NCBI GenBank assembly: GCA_963580285.1
Contig: OY757010.1
Location: forward strand, 150,725,596 to 150,789,595
Origin: Lucinisca nassula
Lineage: Eukaryota > Mollusca > Bivalvia > Lucinida > Lucinidae
DNA length: 64,000 nt
Direction of reading: 5' to 3'
The translations under genes were made by a program, and so were the position numbers. The notes under the pieces are model-generated. The model was given only the letters and a program-made list of their open reading frames with translations. It did not search any database and was not told the DNA's origin. Positions 22,981 to 33,228 of the stretch are shown here, piece after piece (the stretch's first letter is position 1; each line of letters starts with the position of its first letter).

Positions 22981-23272
22981 GGCGAAATTTCAGGGCGAAG
23001 TTTTTTTCGCTTTCATCGTCAAAGTCGGCGAAGTGAGCCCCAACAGGGCGACTTCTTCGCCCGAGTCGCCCTCTAGCTTGAGCCCTGCATGCCTTATGAG
23101 AATTATCAGTGATGGCCCTGAAAGTCTCACAGACATAATGCTTGAAGCTTTAGTTGAGACTTTCAAAGATCAGAATAAAAGAAAGCTAAAGCTGTAGATC
23201 ACAAGTTTAGCCACTGTTTCAGTTGGTGTTTGTTTCAAATTTTGTATATATAAAGCTTTCATTACATTTGTT

Positions 23273-23523
23273 TTAAAGGAAGAAGACCATTGATGATTAT
23301 ATGAGCCCCGCCAAGCGATTTTGTATCTTCGAGCATTCCGTCATGACAAATTTTAACTGCGCATGCCCAGCCATTCAGAGGGGCTAGGGATATGGCTTTC
23401 AGTCTGAAGGTTCCTCTTGATTCACTGCTTGCATGGGCGATAAGTATCAAAATCGCTTGACAGGGCCCATATGATGTTGCAAGTTAATCCTTAAGTGTCT
23501 GTGACAGTGGTCTTCTTTAAGGT
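23273..23523. mobile_element. MITE with TTAAAGGAAGAAGACCA-type ends
   Basis: The left end TTAAAGGAAGAAGACCATTG and the right end CAGTGGTCTTCTTTAAGG are imperfect inverted repeats. The interior has no coding motif. It lies directly downstream of the hAT transposase stop codon. Confidence 0.55.
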
Positions 23524-23630
23524 TAGAAGAGAGTGACTGATTGCATCATAGCTAAAAGACTGACATTATCATGAGATTCATGGCAGACCTTTATACATGA
23601 GTGTGGATTGAGGATTATTTATAATTACCA

Positions 23631-24416
23631 CAGGGATTTTCCTACCCTTCAGGATGAGGGTCCAGGGGCCGCTGGGTTTGGGAAAAACAGCTCGCTAATA
23701 TTTCTCGTTGGGAATTTAAATCAGCTGCAACTTCATCAATTTTGGTTCAATTCTCATGAAATTTTTATCAAAATGTAGCACAATATCAGAAATTGTGAAA
23801 TTTGTTATAAAAATTTGGGAATATCTGTCTCTAAATTGGGAAAAATAGGGGCCGATTACCGGCCCCAAAGTTGCAATAGGAAAATCCCTGTACCATGAAC
23901 AATACTCTGGACTTTGTCAGTGGATCAAATAAAGAGTGTATCTAGTGATAACTGAGGAATACCTTTGCTTATTTCTCCATAGAAAACTTATGTTGTGGGT
24001 ACATGTACTTCTTGCAGAGGTAATGAGTATCCACAACATATGTTTTTATGGAGAACTGATATCATAAAAATATCTTTCAAGTATCATCAGTTACCCTCTT
24101 TATCTGGTCTACTGTTATGTGACTCTAGTGAAAGTGACTCTAGTCTATAACCAGTTTCATTCATAGGATCTCATAACAACCATCTCTATAGTATTATGTT
24201 TTACAGAATTCTATTTTTATCATATTGTTTAAACTACCAGGAAATAGTTCACAAGACTAAAGTTCTTTTATCAAATTTGCATTTAAACGGTATTAATTAT
24301 GCACATCATGTTTCTTATTTCTTTCAACCAAGTTTCCTAATTTGTCAATCTGCACACTATTTTTGCCAAATTTAATGGCCCCTGGCCCCAGTTTCAAATT
24401 GATAGGAAAATCCCTG
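23631..24416. mobile_element. MITE(s) with CAGGGATTTTCCTA termini
   Basis: CAGGGATTTTCCTA at 23631 is matched by TAGGAAAATCCCTG at 23877-23890 and again at 24403-24416. The 260-bp version (23631-23890) is a complete MITE-like unit. The second right terminus indicates another copy, with a two-hairpin MITE copy at about 23985-24055 in between. A CAGGG start is common in hAT and some other TIR superfamilies. No clean target duplication was found. Confidence 0.55.
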
Positions 24417-24477
24417 TCTGTATAAATTGGGGTTTAGAGGGTCTTCATTTCACTGACTTGTTCATGTGATGTTTGTT

Positions 24478-24790
24478 TGTTTGATTTGAGGTTTAACGTT
24501 CAGGTCGACACTGAAAAGGTCATTTTGGAGACGTTGCTTCCAACTTTGTGGGACTTTTACCCGACATTAAGATGAAATGACATCTAAAGCCCTGCCGCCC
24601 AATGAAACCAAAAGGGTTTATAAGCATGGAAGGGCTGACTAGCACCGCTTTGCCTGGGCAGGCTTAGATCCTCTAAGCGATTTACCAGTACTTGTGTGCG
24701 GGTTGATTTCAGCTCTGCATGGAAGCATCATGCAGCCCATCTATTTCTTCAAGCCCCGATGGGTGGGGGCGGTGTTCAGCAATGGGGTAA
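24478..24790 (+). repeat. Dispersed short repeat R1, copy 1
   Basis: Key phrases are GGTTTAACGTTCAGGTCGAC, GGACTTTTACCCGACATTAA, CCGCTTTGCCTGGGCAGGCT, CAGCTCTGCATGGAAGCATC and CCCCGATGGGTGGGGGCGG. Other copies: 24955-25150 (-), 37095-37360 (+), 41485-41760 (+), 59068-59330 (-), 62140-62430 (+) and a terminal piece at 57640-57715 (-). It is a non-coding, SINE- or MITE-like family of about 290 bp. Confidence 0.8.
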
Positions 24791-24954
24791 ACTGCAGTAG
24801 GTATACCGGTAATCATTTGTGCGTGCAAGCCTGACATAGGTTGTGGGTACTCATTGAGGCGGTTCTAACGAGTACCCACAATCTATGTCTTGGGGTAGAG
24901 ATAATAAAAATATTGTACTCCCCCACATCTTTTATTACATCATGAAAACATCTG

Positions 24955-25330
24955 ACCACACACGAGCGCTGGTAAACCGCTTAGAAGGACTAAGCCTGCC
25001 CAGGCAAAGCAGTGTGAGTCAGACCGCCCGATGCATTTAAGCCTTCTGGTTTCATTGGGCGACAGGGCTTGAGATGTCCTTTCATCTCAATGTCGGTAAA
25101 AGTCTCACAAAATGACCTAAATAATGTTGACGGGGACGTTAAACAACAATTCAAAGTAACAAAAATCATAATGGGTAAGCCCAGTTTTATCTATTTAAAA
25201 TGGACTTTCCCATGCAGGAAAATCACATGAATCCTGGTTAAACCCGCTTTTATATTTATAAAATGAGATGACATTGTTTTTGAGCCGAGCTTATTTGAGA
25301 AATCTCATGTCGGTAAATGCGGTTAACCCC
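24955..25330 (-). repeat. Repeat R1 copy 2 with extended flank
   Basis: This is R1 on the minus strand, continuing into CATAATGGGTAAGCCCAGTT ... ATGAGATGACATTGTTTTTG ... TGTCGGTAAATGCGGTTAAC. The same extension lies next to R1 at 41330-41480 in the opposite orientation, so R1 plus this flank forms one composite element of about 430 bp. Confidence 0.75.
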
Positions 25331-25478
25331 CTTCTTTGGTTATGACGAGTATCCACAGTCTATGCTTATGAAATATGAGCAAAGAAAAAAAACATGAAAG
25401 AAAGTCACAGATACCCATTTATAATTCACTTTTTTACTTGTATAAAAAGAGAACTTTCTTGTCGGTAAATGCGGTTAA

Positions 25479-25661
25479 ACGTTCTCTGTACATCAATGAT
25501 ATCTCCGCTGACATTGACTCAGAAATAAGACTGTTTGCAGACGACTGTGTTTGTTACCGGGAAATTAGAGATACAGATGACTCACTGAAACTTCAGGCTG
25601 ACATAGATAGATTAGGATGTTGGGCCCGGAAATGGGGCATGAGATTTCAGCCAGTTAAATG
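25479..25661 (+). pseudogene. LINE RT palm fragment with FADD motif
   Basis: LYINDISADIDSEIRLFADD matches RT motif C (F/Y-A-D-D) with its usual upstream block, followed by DIDRLGCWARKWGMRFQPVK, the standard continuation in CR1/Jockey elements. The frame is broken at 25661 by the transposon 25662-28934. The next codons of the LINE (CNIMQIT) begin at the distal target copy 28935-28942. Confidence 0.9.
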
Positions 25662-26284
25662 GGTCTCGGGTCGTTTCGCCCATGAGTTGTTTCGCCCGTG
25701 GGTCGTTTCGTCCTGATTAGGTGGATCTTTCGCCCTTATTTTTTTCAAGCCCTATTGATTGAGGTTATGTTTGTTTTGGTATGTAAAGGGATTGATGGGG
25801 GTATTGGGAGTTCCGGAAAACATGGTTTTGCCCTCGTGTGGTGCAGCTGGACGACCTACTGACGGCTTCTACGTCAGGTTTGAGCAACTGAGCTACCACC
25901 TTTTTGAGAAAGGTATTCGAGCTCACATAAGGTTAACAAGTCTTTGCAATAAAATGGGATTTATGGCTGTGTGAAAATGACTGTTTATATTTAATAATGT
26001 GGCATATTTTTCTTTCTGCTCAAAACATAGATTTTGGATTAGAACCGTCTAATTGTCTATGTTCTAGAATCAGAAAAAAGAGAAATAAAGCATATGCGAA
26101 AACCCATTTTTCACTGTTTAAAGTTGGGTATACAGGGGACACTATTGCATAGACTTGCTCACATGATGTTTTATTTACTTAGCAGTTGTTCTTTTTGCAC
26201 AAATAGTGGCGTGATATAACTGGTTACATTATTACGTTAATTGTGTTGACAGGGACGTTAAACCTCAATTCCAACAGACAAAAT

Positions 26285-26630
26285 ATTTTGAATAAAAGTT
26301 TACAAAAATGTCACTTAAAGAGGAGTAATAATCAATATTACACCTTAAGTGCCATGTGTAAAAAGTTGGTTTAACTTTTATACAGACTCTACTGTAGCTC
26401 AACTTGGGTAGGAATAGAAACATAACATTTTATACTTTCTTTTCATTTTCCCCCATAATTTTATGCATAACAAAACACGTATTTTACATTATAAATATAT
26501 AACAAAGCATAACATTGAAATCATAGCATCACATGAACATGTCCGTGGAATGAACACCCCCTAAACCCCACCTTAAATGAAGAAAACTGGGGTTTAGTGG
26601 GGCATACATTATTTTTGTTATTTCTGCTAC
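26285..26630. other. Interior of transposon X1 with two-hairpin MITE remnants
   Basis: No gene. ACCCCCTAAACCCCACC and ACTGGGGTTTAGTGGG (about 26555-26600) are the short-hairpin arm of the dispersed two-hairpin MITE. Half of the long hairpin (GGTTGTGGGTACTCGTTAGA) follows at about 26638-26670. Confidence 0.5.
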
Positions 26631-26691
26631 AAGACAAAGGTTGTGGGTACTCGTTAGAACCGCCTCAAGCTATGTTTGCAGTATAGATAAG

Positions 26692-28323
26692 AACAAGATG
26701 TGTTTGTGAAACAAGAACATGTCCCCGGGCATGGTCATTTTTTATTCAAAGTTGCTCACAGTTCAAGATTTTTGTTTGTGTGTGAAGCCCTTGACACAAG
26801 AAACTCACATGCCAATATGAAAGCTCTATCTTAAACGGTTCAAAAGTTATGAACAATAATATTTTTCTTTAAAGTAGGTCAAGGTCACAGGTCAAACAAT
26901 TTGCATGAATGTAAAGCTATTGTCACAAGGAACCTACATGCCAAATATTAAGGCTCTATCTTAAATGGTTCAAAAGTTATGAACAATTTTATTTTTTCTT
27001 TTAAGTAGGTCAAAGGTCAAGGTCATGATCCAAACATTTTGCATGTATGAAAAGCTCTAATCAAGAGAACCTACATGCCAAATATGAAAGCTCTATCCAA
27101 AACGGTTCAAAAGTTATGACCAAAATGTTTATTTTTTAAGAAGGTCAACGGTCAAGGTCACAGGTCAAAATTTTTGCATGAATGTAAAGCGATTGTCACA
27201 AGGAACCTACATGCTAAATATGAAGGCTGTATCTCGAACGGTTCAAAAGTTATAACCAATGTTAACTTTTTCTTTTATGTAGGTCAAAGGTCAAGGTCAA
27301 GGTCAAAATTTTTTGTGTGAATCTAAAGCTCTTGTCACAAGGAACCTACATGCAAAATATGAAGGCTCTATCTCAAACCATTCAAAAGTTATGACCAAAT
27401 TATTTTTTTATTTTAAGTAGGTCAACGGTCAAGGTCACAGGTTCAAATTTTTGACATGAATGTAAAGCTCTTGTCACAAGGAACATACATGCTAAATTTG
27501 AAGGCTGTATCTCAAACGGTTCAAAAGTTATGACCAATGTTAACTTTTTCTTTTATGTAGGTCAAAGGTCAAGGTCAAAATTTTTTGTGTGAATCTAAAG
27601 CTCTTGTCACAAGGAACCTACATGCAAAATATGAAGGCTCTATCTCAAGCCATTCAAAAGTTATGACCATAATGTTATTTTTTTTATTTTAAGTAGGTCA
27701 AAGGTCAAGGTCACAAGTCTAAATTTTTGACATGAATGTAAAGCTTTTGTCACAAGAAACATGCATGCTAAATATGAAGGCTGTATCTCAAACGGTTCAA
27801 AAGTTATGACCAATGTTAACTTTTTCTTTTATGTATGTCAAAGGTCAAAGTCAAGGTCACAGGTCAAAATTTTTTTGTGTGAATGTAAAGCTCTTGTCAC
27901 AAGGAAGCTACATGCAAAATATGAAGGCTCTATCTCAAACGGTTCAAAAGTTATGACCAAAATGTTATTTTTTTATTTTAAGTAGGTCAAAGGTCAAGGT
28001 CACAGGTCAAAATTTTTGCATGAATGTAAAGCTTTTGTCACAAGGAACATACATGCTAAATATAAAGGCTGTATCTCAAGTGGTTAAAAAGTTATGACCA
28101 ATGTAATTTTTTTCTTTTAAGTAGGTCAAAGGTCAATTTTTTTTGCATGAATGTGAAGGTCTTGTCACAAGGAACCTTCAGGCCAAATATGAAAGCTCTA
28201 TCTCAAACGGTTCAAAAGTTATGGCCAACGTTAAAGTTGTCCACGTACAAACCAACAAACCTACAAACCAACAAACAGACAGGGCAAAAACAATATGTCC
28301 CCGCGATCACTACCGAGGACATA
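26692..28323 (+). mobile_element. Hairpin-tailed tandem-repeat element (family E)
   Basis: The head AACAAGATGTGTTTGTGAAA leads to ATGTCCCCGG (26719-26728), matched with one mismatch by inverted CCGAGGACAT (28313-28322). The core has about ten units of 135-150 bp (AGGTCAAAGGTCAAGGTCAC, GTAAAGCTCTTGTCACAAGG, CTCAAACGGTTCAAAAGTTA). Before the tail hairpin there is an ACAAACC/ACAGAC microsatellite (28245-28290). The tail is followed by AAAAAA. It belongs to the same design class as the elements at 3.8-14.4 kb and 32.2 kb. Confidence 0.82.
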
Positions 28324-28934
28324 AAAAATACCACAGATTTTCATAATAAAAATAGTCATTTTAGAGATGTGAAAACATGCACTATGTCGCAAGGCTGTGT
28401 TATCGTACTGGTCTGTTTAATAGTTTGCCTTACGAAAACATGCTTGTTCAAATACTGGAAAATTGTACCAACAAATAAAAAAATCACAATTGTTCTGATC
28501 AAAGATTCTTATATTTTTCATATTTCTACTCAGGTGCTCGTTAGAAACGCCTCGGCGAAGCGGTTCTACCGAAAACCAACGGTCTGTGTATTTTGGCGCG
28601 GAAATATGAAAAACAATGTGTTGCATGTTCGTTGTGTGTTTTGTTGGTAGTACCCATAGTCTGCAGTTTCTGCTGCAGTCATGGAATGTGGGTGGTCGTT
28701 CGTTCATCCGTACGTCCGTCCGTCTACCAATGCACAACCACATTCACCCATTTATTCATTCACCCATCTCTCCATTTACTCATCCATTCCGTTTGTCACT
28801 CCCTTAAAATATAATTGCGACGAAGCGACCCACAGGCGAAACGGCCCACCAGGTAAGGGCGAAATGAACCACCCCCAAAATCAGGGCGAAACAACTCGGG
28901 GCGAAAAGACCCACGGGCGTAACAACCCGGAACC

Positions 28935-29297
28935 GTTAAATGCAATATTATGCAGATAACTAAGAAGAGATCTAATAAAATTGAGGCTTCTTACACTTTA
29001 GAGGGAACGGTCCTCGAAAATGAGAATTCCATTAAGTACCTTGGTGTGACAATCACTCACGATTTGAGATGGAATACACACATTAGCAACATGTGTACAA
29101 AGGCGAATAGAACGCTTGGTTTCCTGAGGCGAAATCTTCATCAGTGTCCTCAGGATGTGAAAGAGACTGCATACAGGGAACTTGTTCGCCCAATCTTGGA
29201 ATATGGTAGTTGCATCTGGGATCCAAGCGGAGTAGGTCTCAATGAAGAAATTGAAAAAGGTCAGAATAGAGCTGCCAGATTTGTAACTGGAAATTAC
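28935..29297 (+). pseudogene. LINE RT C-terminal fragment
   Basis: Starts in frame at the target copy and runs CNIMQITKKRSNKIEASY, IKYLGVTITHDLRWNTHI, LVRPILEYGSCIWDPSG to NRAARFVTGNY, the usual thumb and post-RT blocks of CR1-type LINEs. The frame stops artificially at 29307, because transposon X0 begins at 29298. Confidence 0.9.
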
Positions 29298-29539
29298 GGC
29301 CGGGTATAAAAGCCAAGGCCGCGCCGGGCCGGGCTGAGCCGCCGAGCCAAAAATTGCCGATCCGAAGATTTTATTTTTCGGAATTTTAACCGAAAATGCA
29401 ATGTTAGTGGTAAATTTTGATATGATAATGTTAATTATATCAAATGTGATACTCAGCATAAATTTTGTTCTTTTTGGTGCCCTAATTTTTGTTTTATAGC
29501 AAATTTGCCAAATTTTAGGGGTATAAAAGCCAAGGCGGT

Positions 29540-31390
29540 TTTTTGTACGTTTTGATCGATTTTGAATGAAATAGACATGAATGTTTGAAAACATGTACAT
29601 GACAACCCCAAAAAAGTATTTTCTAAACCTTTTATTGTAAAAATTCCAGTCAATTCCTTTAAGTATTTGTAATAACCGTATTTTTTATGGTTTTATGCAG
29701 GCCACGTCGTAATGAACCGCAACGGACGGCAATGTCAAATAAATGATAAGGGCATTTAAATATACTATCTGAATGGTAGGAAATAAAGATAGAGCTTTAT
29801 GAAACTCATCATATTTCTTAATCATGTTTTAGACATATTAATTATGTTTTGATACTTACCTATTGTATTATTATTGCTTGTTAAAATGCATCAGTCAGTA
29901 AGTGATTAGTGCATTAATTGCAGAGCTCTCGGAAACGCAGGATTCTGCGTATTTTACGCCAACTTTTGCCGTTGTACGCGTAAAATTCACAACCGGCGAT
30001 TCTTGTGTACGCATGTTTTTATTGCGACACGCGTCCAAAATTACAGAACCGTAGCAAAGGAGTTATGTACAGAAGCGGTAAATTCAGAAGCTAATTTAGG
30101 CCGCTTATGCAATACCAATAAAAGATCAAATGCGGCGCCGCTTTTTATGTTGAAAGCGCACGTGCCACAAACCAGTAGGCGTAACCTATATTGACAGGTA
30201 TTTTTGCACCTGTCAGTGGGGGAGACGATATTGGAAAGTGGTCGGTTTGCGGCATGTGTTAAAAATGATTGTACCTGTTTAATCTCGCCGCGCTAATCCC
30301 CGTGTTATTACGGATTACAATTAATTAGTTTACTAATTGATGTAAGCTCACATCATCAACGGATTAGCATGATTCAGTAAAATTTCACGTTTAGTTAAAC
30401 CAGGGTTACGGCGAAGATGATATAATTGACGAATTACCAATGTCATGTAATTTCGCGACTACACGATCGTACTTTTTATCGCTGGGTCAAAGTGTGTTTC
30501 GACGTTTACTGGTGACAAAAATGTATGTAATTCTTCAAAAAAAAACAATCACTTTTAAAAATTACAGGAAGTCAGACGTGGTTAAGATGCTTCCCCTACG
30601 TATTTGTTTTCACCAATTAAAAATAATTGAGCTACTGTCACCTACATGTACGTCCGAATTTGAAAGCACAAATATAGCTAAATAGAATGCTGCTTTTTTG
30701 ATCTGGGTTTACATTATATCTGCTGTTATCCTAATACTACCTTATTTTTATGTGGCATTATTTGACTAGAAGTGTGAGAATAAATCTGAGCAACTGCATT
30801 GTGGGGGGGGGGGGGGGGGGGGGGGGGGGGTAGGGGGGTAGACACATCAGTGAAATATTTCTAACTAGAAACCACAATCTACATGTTTGGAACGAAGTTA
30901 TTAAATGCATTTATCAGAAAAAAAAGTTTGGGAGCCAAGAAAGTATACAGTTTTTCATATGGACGTGTAGCCTGATAATAAGAAGTTTTTGTCTATGTTC
31001 TATGCGCGATCAAGATCAGAACTCCAACTTTTTATCTGTGAATCCAACTTTTTACAAGGAAGGATTCCTGGAATCCTGTTTCCAAAATCCTAGTGAGAGC
31101 TCTGAATTGACCCATCTAATTGTTTTAGATAGATCTCTGCCTGTCACTTTAAAAAGAAAGGGTTGCAACAAAAACGATGCAATTTGCATACCTGCAGATA
31201 ACTCGCCAAAAGATTAAGATAACGCCCCGGCGAAGACTAAGCGCATTTGGCGTGTATTGCCCAATAATAAATTTTCCTATTCACACTTTCCCAAAGCAGA
31301 CTTATATGTAAGCGGTTAACCAGTATAGTGCACATTCTTTTGCCAAAAACTGACAACTAACCATCTTGAATCAGTGGAAGGGAGAGAATG
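29540..31390. other. Interior of transposon X0, no gene recognised
   Basis: AT-rich sequence with only short frames lacking motifs. It contains a 28-nt G run at 30803-30830. The ATG frames at 30003-30194, 30440-30685 and 31002-31217 have no recognisable domain. Confidence 0.5.
30803..30830 (+). repeat. Poly-G tract, 28 nt
   Basis: Uninterrupted G run followed by TAGGGGGGTAG. It may form a G-quadruplex, and its length should be treated cautiously. Confidence 0.95.
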
Positions 31391-31478
31391 AGATTATTTC
31401 ATGTTCAATCTCCACGAAAGAATGCTGCCGACCTCAGCAGGTATCGAACCCGGACCGCATCCTCCTGATCAGTCAGTA

Positions 31479-31807
31479 TTGTGTCTGAATTCGGGTTTAA
31501 CGTCGCTTTCAACAATTTTTCAGTCATATCACGATGGTGTCTGGTTGCGACAGGGAGCTCAATGCTCACGTTTATAGTGCTGCCTCACTGAAGTATCATG
31601 TCCCAGACACATTACATGATACCACACCCAGTCACATTATCCTGACACTGGATCGACCAGTCCTAGCTCTACCCCGTAAATCTGAATGCCAAGCGAAGAG
31701 CAGCTAGTACCATTTTTAACGACTTTGGTATGTCGCGGCCCGGGATCGAACCCGAGACCTCCCGTTCCCCGGAGCGGACACTCTACCAACTGAGCTATCG
31801 GGGCCGG
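31479..31807 (-). mobile_element. tRNA-derived SINE with 13-bp target duplication
   Basis: On the minus strand the head reads GCCCCGATAGCTCAGTTGGT (A box) with GGTTCGATCCC (B box) about 45 bases on. A body of about 230 bp follows, ending GCGACGTTAAACCCGAATTC. TGATCAGTCAGTA flanks it at 31466-31478 and 31808-31820. The head is tRNA-like in spacing, but the 3' side continues into the SINE body, so it is not called as a tRNA gene. The ACGTTAAACCC-type 3' part resembles bivalve SINE families. Confidence 0.9.
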
Positions 31808-31853
31808 TGATCAGTCAGTAAACGGCTCCTACTGGCAGTAAACAGAAAACAGA

Positions 31854-31925
31854 ACCCTGCAGGCACATAACTTTGAATCAACTTTGTTTCAACATTGATT
31901 CAACGTGGAGTGCCTGCTGGGAACA
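31854..31925. repeat. Short inverted-end repeat with phased TTCAAC motifs
   Basis: GCAGGCACATAACTTTGAAT at the left and CGTGGAGTGCCTGCTGGG at the right form inverted ends. Between them, TCAAC-containing motifs recur at about 11-12-bp spacing. This may be a miniature relative of the 11-bp-phased element at 56869. Confidence 0.45.
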
Positions 31926-32220
31926 TTTTTTTTTAACTTTTTTTTTTTTCTGAAAAAAGTTCGGTGGAAAAGATTGTTCATTTCCCTTACAAAGAATCCC
32001 AGTGCCATTTCAACGACGTCGAATCAACGCTGTAAAATATTGAAGTCCTTGACCAATCATTAAAACAACATCATTTGTCCACTGGGATAACAGTCTGATG
32101 TCACTGAACAACATGGGTCGTCATTCGATTCAGATCATTTCGGTCGTTTTGTGCCTTCCCTTTCAGTCCTTTTCGGTCGTTTCCTGTAACAAGGTAATTC
32201 TAAATATAGAAACAAAAATA

Positions 32221-33228
32221 AACAAGATGTGTTTGTGAAACACCGATGCCCCCGGACAGCGCCTGTGCAATATGAAAGCCCCATCACTAAAGTATGTCAT
32301 GGTTGAGGCCACAAGGTCACGAGGTAAAAAATTATGGTACCACTGGAAAGGTCTTGTGAGAAAGAATACACATGTGAAATATGAAAGCTCTATCACTTAC
32401 CAATCAAAAGTTATGGACTATATTAAAGTTTTTAAAAAGTAGGTCAAACATCAAGGTCAAAGTCACAAGGTCAAAAATTATGGTACCACTAGAAAGGTCT
32501 TGTGACAAGGAATGCACATGTGAAATATGAAAGCCCTACCATTTACCAATCAAAAGTTATGGCCAATGTTAAAGTTTTTAAAAAGTAGGTCAAACATGAA
32601 GGTCAAGGTCATGAGGTCAAAAATTATGGTACCATTAGAAAGGTCTTGTGACAAGGAATGCACGTGAAATATGAAAGCTCTACCATTTACCAATCAAACG
32701 TTACGGCCAATGTTAAAGTTTTTAAAAAGTAGGTCAAATGCCAAGGTCAAGGTCATGAGGTCAAAAATTATAGTACCAATAGAAAGGTCTTGTGACAAGG
32801 AATGCACATGTGAAATATGAAAGGCCAAAAGTAGGTCAAATGTCAAGGTCCAAGGTCACGAGGTCAAAAATTATGGTACCTCTTGAAAGGTCTTGTGACA
32901 AGGAATGCACATGTGAAGTATGAAAGCTGTACCACTTACCATTCAAAAGTTATGCCCAATGTTAAAGTTTTTGCAGACGGACAAACGGACAAACAGACTG
33001 AGGCCAAAAGTAGGTCAAATGTCAAGGTCCAAGGTCACGAGGTCAAAATTTATGGTACCTCTTGAAAGGTCTTGTGACAAGGAATGCACATGTGAAGTAT
33101 GAAAGCTGTACCACTTACCATTCAAAAGTTATGCCCAATGTTAAAGTTTTTGCAGACGGACAAACAGACAAACAGACGGACAGACCAAAAACTATATGCC
33201 CCCCAGAATCTTAGATTCCGGGGGCATA
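32221..33228 (+). mobile_element. Hairpin-tailed tandem-repeat element (family F)
   Basis: The head AACAAGATGTGTTTGTGAAA is shared with family E. The subterminal ATGCCCCCGG (32246-32255) has an exact inverted match CCGGGGGCAT (33218-33227). The core units of about 130-150 bp contain TATGGTACCACTAGAAAGGT, CTTGTGACAAGGAATGCACA and AGTTATGGCCAATGTTAAAG. An ACGGACAAACAGAC microsatellite occurs twice (32975-33000 and 33155-33185), the second followed by the tail hairpin and AAAAAA. It is nested in transposon X0. Confidence 0.85.

Larger units (their letters stand above)
21522..23087. mobile_element. DNA transposon (non-autonomous) with CAGGGCYCAAGCTAG termini
   Basis: The left end is CAGGGCCCAAGCTAG (from 21522). 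The right end, CTAGCTTGAGCCCTG (ending 23087), is its inverted counterpart with one mismatch. CATGCC flanks both sides (21516-21521 and 23088-23093), and removing the element rejoins the hAT transposase frame (...HLTC to LMRII...). Subterminal regions have GGGAGAAGTGACTTCTCCC on the left and GGGCGACTTCTTCGCCC on the right. It contains no transposase frame. Confidence 0.8.
19617..23196 (+). pseudogene. hAT-type transposase (ZNF862-like family), broken by insertions and frameshifts
   Basis: The fragments are, in order: 19738-20085 (FDGCATMSGTQKC, INCRNHRLALCLKHL), 20069-20425 (THLDTRVKQTLDDL), 20394-20624 (EGYTPAQFLQ, AFGVLHPRNLPDN), 20736-20828 (VKDVQKEFEKDP), then after insertions about 21450-21521 (TAVVERGFSLMNICTPLRSR) and 23094-23196 (LMRIISDGPESLTDIM, ending KLKL and TAG). 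The ERGFS-x-MN block followed by T-x-LRSRL is the C-terminal dimerisation region of hAT transposases. GFDGCATMSG with a downstream N-x-x-H is their catalytic-core wording. It is non-functional here. Confidence 0.75.
25662..28934. mobile_element. DNA transposon X1 (8-bp TSD), non-autonomous
   Basis: Flanked by GTTAAATG at 25654-25661 and 28935-28942. The ends are GGTCTCGGGTCGTTTCGCCC (left) and, reading inward on the other strand, GGTTCCGGGTTGTTACGCCC (right). Both subterminal regions repeat a motif like GGGTCGTTTCGCCC (left to about 25735; right about 28816-28934). The interior holds the tandem element 26692-28323 and short repeats but no transposase frame. An 8-bp duplication is typical of hAT and a few other superfamilies. 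The superfamily is not assigned. Confidence 0.88.

Noticed and set aside
25825..25920. tRNA-like A box (inverse of TGAGCAACTGAGCTACCACC)
   Set aside because: No matching B box at tRNA spacing. At most a SINE remnant inside transposon X1.
28417..28959. Overlapping frames near a possible exon
   Set aside because: They lie in the right end of transposon X1 and mixed simple sequence, with no domain or splice context.
31734..31807. Possible functional tRNA gene on the minus strand
   Set aside because: A and B boxes are present, but the sequence continues into a SINE body and the unit is flanked by a 13-bp target duplication.
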